Source: Paenibacillus sp. sptzw28 (GTDB lineage: Bacteria > Bacillota > Bacilli > Paenibacillales > Paenibacillaceae). From it: a DNA stretch of 64,000 bases. Every line of letters starts with the position of its first letter. Position 1 is the stretch's first letter. The stretch spans positions 5,933,501-5,997,500 of the forward strand of contig NZ_CP080545.1 of NCBI RefSeq assembly GCF_019550795.1. Direction: 5' to 3'. Below are positions 63,441 through 64,000 of this stretch, piece by piece. The notes under the pieces were generated by a model. It ran no database searches and was not told the DNA's origin. It saw only the letters and a list, made by a program, of their open reading frames with translations. The position numbers and the translations under genes are program-made.

Positions 63441-64000
63441 TTAATAGTTTTTGACCGCAAGCTGGTCGAGATTTTTGAACTCGTATCCCTGCACCCGCGC
63501 ATCGTCGATGATTTTGCCGAGCGCTTCCGCATTGTCTCTGGATACGGAATGCAGCAGGATGACCGCGCCCGGATGTAGCTGCGACATGACGCTGTCGTAG
63601 GCGTGCTTCCACCCTCTCTGGGCTTTCGTATCCCAGTCTTTATAAGCGACAGACCAGAACACGCTTGTATAACCCTGCTCCTTGCTTACCGCGAGCACCC
63701 GGTCGCTGAAGATGCCGCGCGGCGGACGCAGATACTGCATATCCTGCCGGCCGGTTAGCTGAGTGACGCCGTCTTTCACCTTCACCAATTCATTGCCGAT
63801 CTGGCCGCTCGAGATCCCGCTCATATCGGGGTGGCTCCACGAATGGTTGCCGATCAAATGTCCCTCCGCCGCCATGCGTTTAACCAGCTCCGGTTGGTCC
63901 TTGACATAATGGCCGGTTACGAAGAATATCGCCGGCACCTTCTTCTCCTTCAGAACATCGAGCACCTTAGCGGTAAATCCGTTCTCGTACCCGTTGTCGA
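63441..64000 (-). CDS. pdaA: Delta-lactam-biosynthetic de-N-acetylase (PdaA type), N-terminus outside window
   Basis: The C-terminal 186 residues of a NodB-type polysaccharide deacetylase. The visible start DNGYENGFTAKVLDVL carries the 'FDNGYEN' variant of the usual FDDG, which is characteristic of PdaA. NHSWSHPDM supplies the zinc histidines, RPPRGIFS the arginine motif, and LLHSVSRDNAEAL the C-terminal His motif. PdaA makes the muramic delta-lactam of spore cortex and is needed for germination. The frame stays open to the right edge. Confidence 0.88.
   Translation of the reverse strand, partial: DNGYENGFTAKVLDVLKEKKVPAIFFVTGHYVKDQPELVKRMAAEGHLIGNHSWSHPDMSGISSGQIGNELVKVKDGVTQLTGRQDMQYLRPPRGIFSDRVLAVSKEQGYTSVFWSVAYKDWDTKAQRGWKHAYDSVMSQLHPGAVILLHSVSRDNAEALGKIIDDARVQGYEFKNLDQLAVKNY

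Overview
The window most resembles a chromosome segment of an endospore-forming Firmicute close to Paenibacillus. The evidence is a PdaA-type spore-cortex deacetylase, a LysM/GH18 spore hydrolase, TnrA/GlnR-type boxes, strong AGGAGG ribosome sites with GTG/TTG starts, and many sugar ABC importers whose lipoproteins look Bacillota-like. I see no rRNA, tRNA or CRISPR array. Base composition is moderate to fairly GC-rich, except for an AT-rich island at about 17.5-20.6 kb.

Layout. 0-1.5 kb: the start of a BtrH-N-like gene and two decayed gene remnants. 1.5-5.3 kb: an FdhF/YdeP molybdoenzyme, its sulfurtransferase FdhD, and a glutathione peroxidase. 5.4-8 kb: an APH-type kinase and a secreted PQQ-like beta-propeller. 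8.1-16.9 kb: a leftward assimilatory nitrate/nitrite operon, nirB-nirD-nasA-nasB-nasC, with a TnrA/GlnR box in front and a strong terminator behind. nasB is a nirB paralogue whose sirohaem site has decayed.

17.2-21.1 kb: an AT-rich island. It holds a hybrid ORF, a frameshifted membrane gene, a CPBP protease and a three-gene set with its own promoter and repeats that may be bacteriocin-like. It ends in a 5' fragment of a class-C-like group II intron lying directly behind a terminator hairpin. 21.1-27.4 kb: a sugar isomerase/oxidoreductase pair facing an AraC regulator, LtrA, an ArsR regulator with two small unknown genes, and a guanylate-kinase-like gene. 27.7-33.5 kb: spore hydrolase, PspC/PspA, and a YtrA-type GntR/ABC operon with a clear promoter and operator.

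33.6-48.4 kb: the most unusual region. One nine-gene leftward operon encodes two complete sugar ABC permease pairs and two binding proteins, one of them 995 residues with two carbohydrate-binding-like modules. It also encodes an NHL/TPR membrane protein, a YIP1 membrane protein and a secreted DUF5696 barrel protein. The promoter has consensus -35 and -10 hexamers, a cre-like site at the start point, and two LacI-type operators 168 bp apart. A LacI regulator coupled to an IF-3 paralogue follows the operon terminator.

48.5-50.9 kb: a polar amino acid ABC importer with a second TnrA/GlnR box. 51-57 kb: a prohibitin-like protein, a YiaA/B protein, a VTT-domain protein, a fatty acid desaturase, an MFS exporter, a DUF4395 protein and small membrane genes. 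57.1-62.5 kb: a LacI-lplA-lplB-lplC operon ending in an endonuclease/exonuclease/phosphatase-fold hydrolase. 62.7-64 kb: xpt and the start-truncated pdaA.

Two themes link the regions. Nitrogen assimilation (nitrate, nitrite and amino acid import) appears under shared TnrA/GlnR control. Carbohydrate uptake sits under LacI and CcpA-type control. All assignments come from reading motifs; no search was run.
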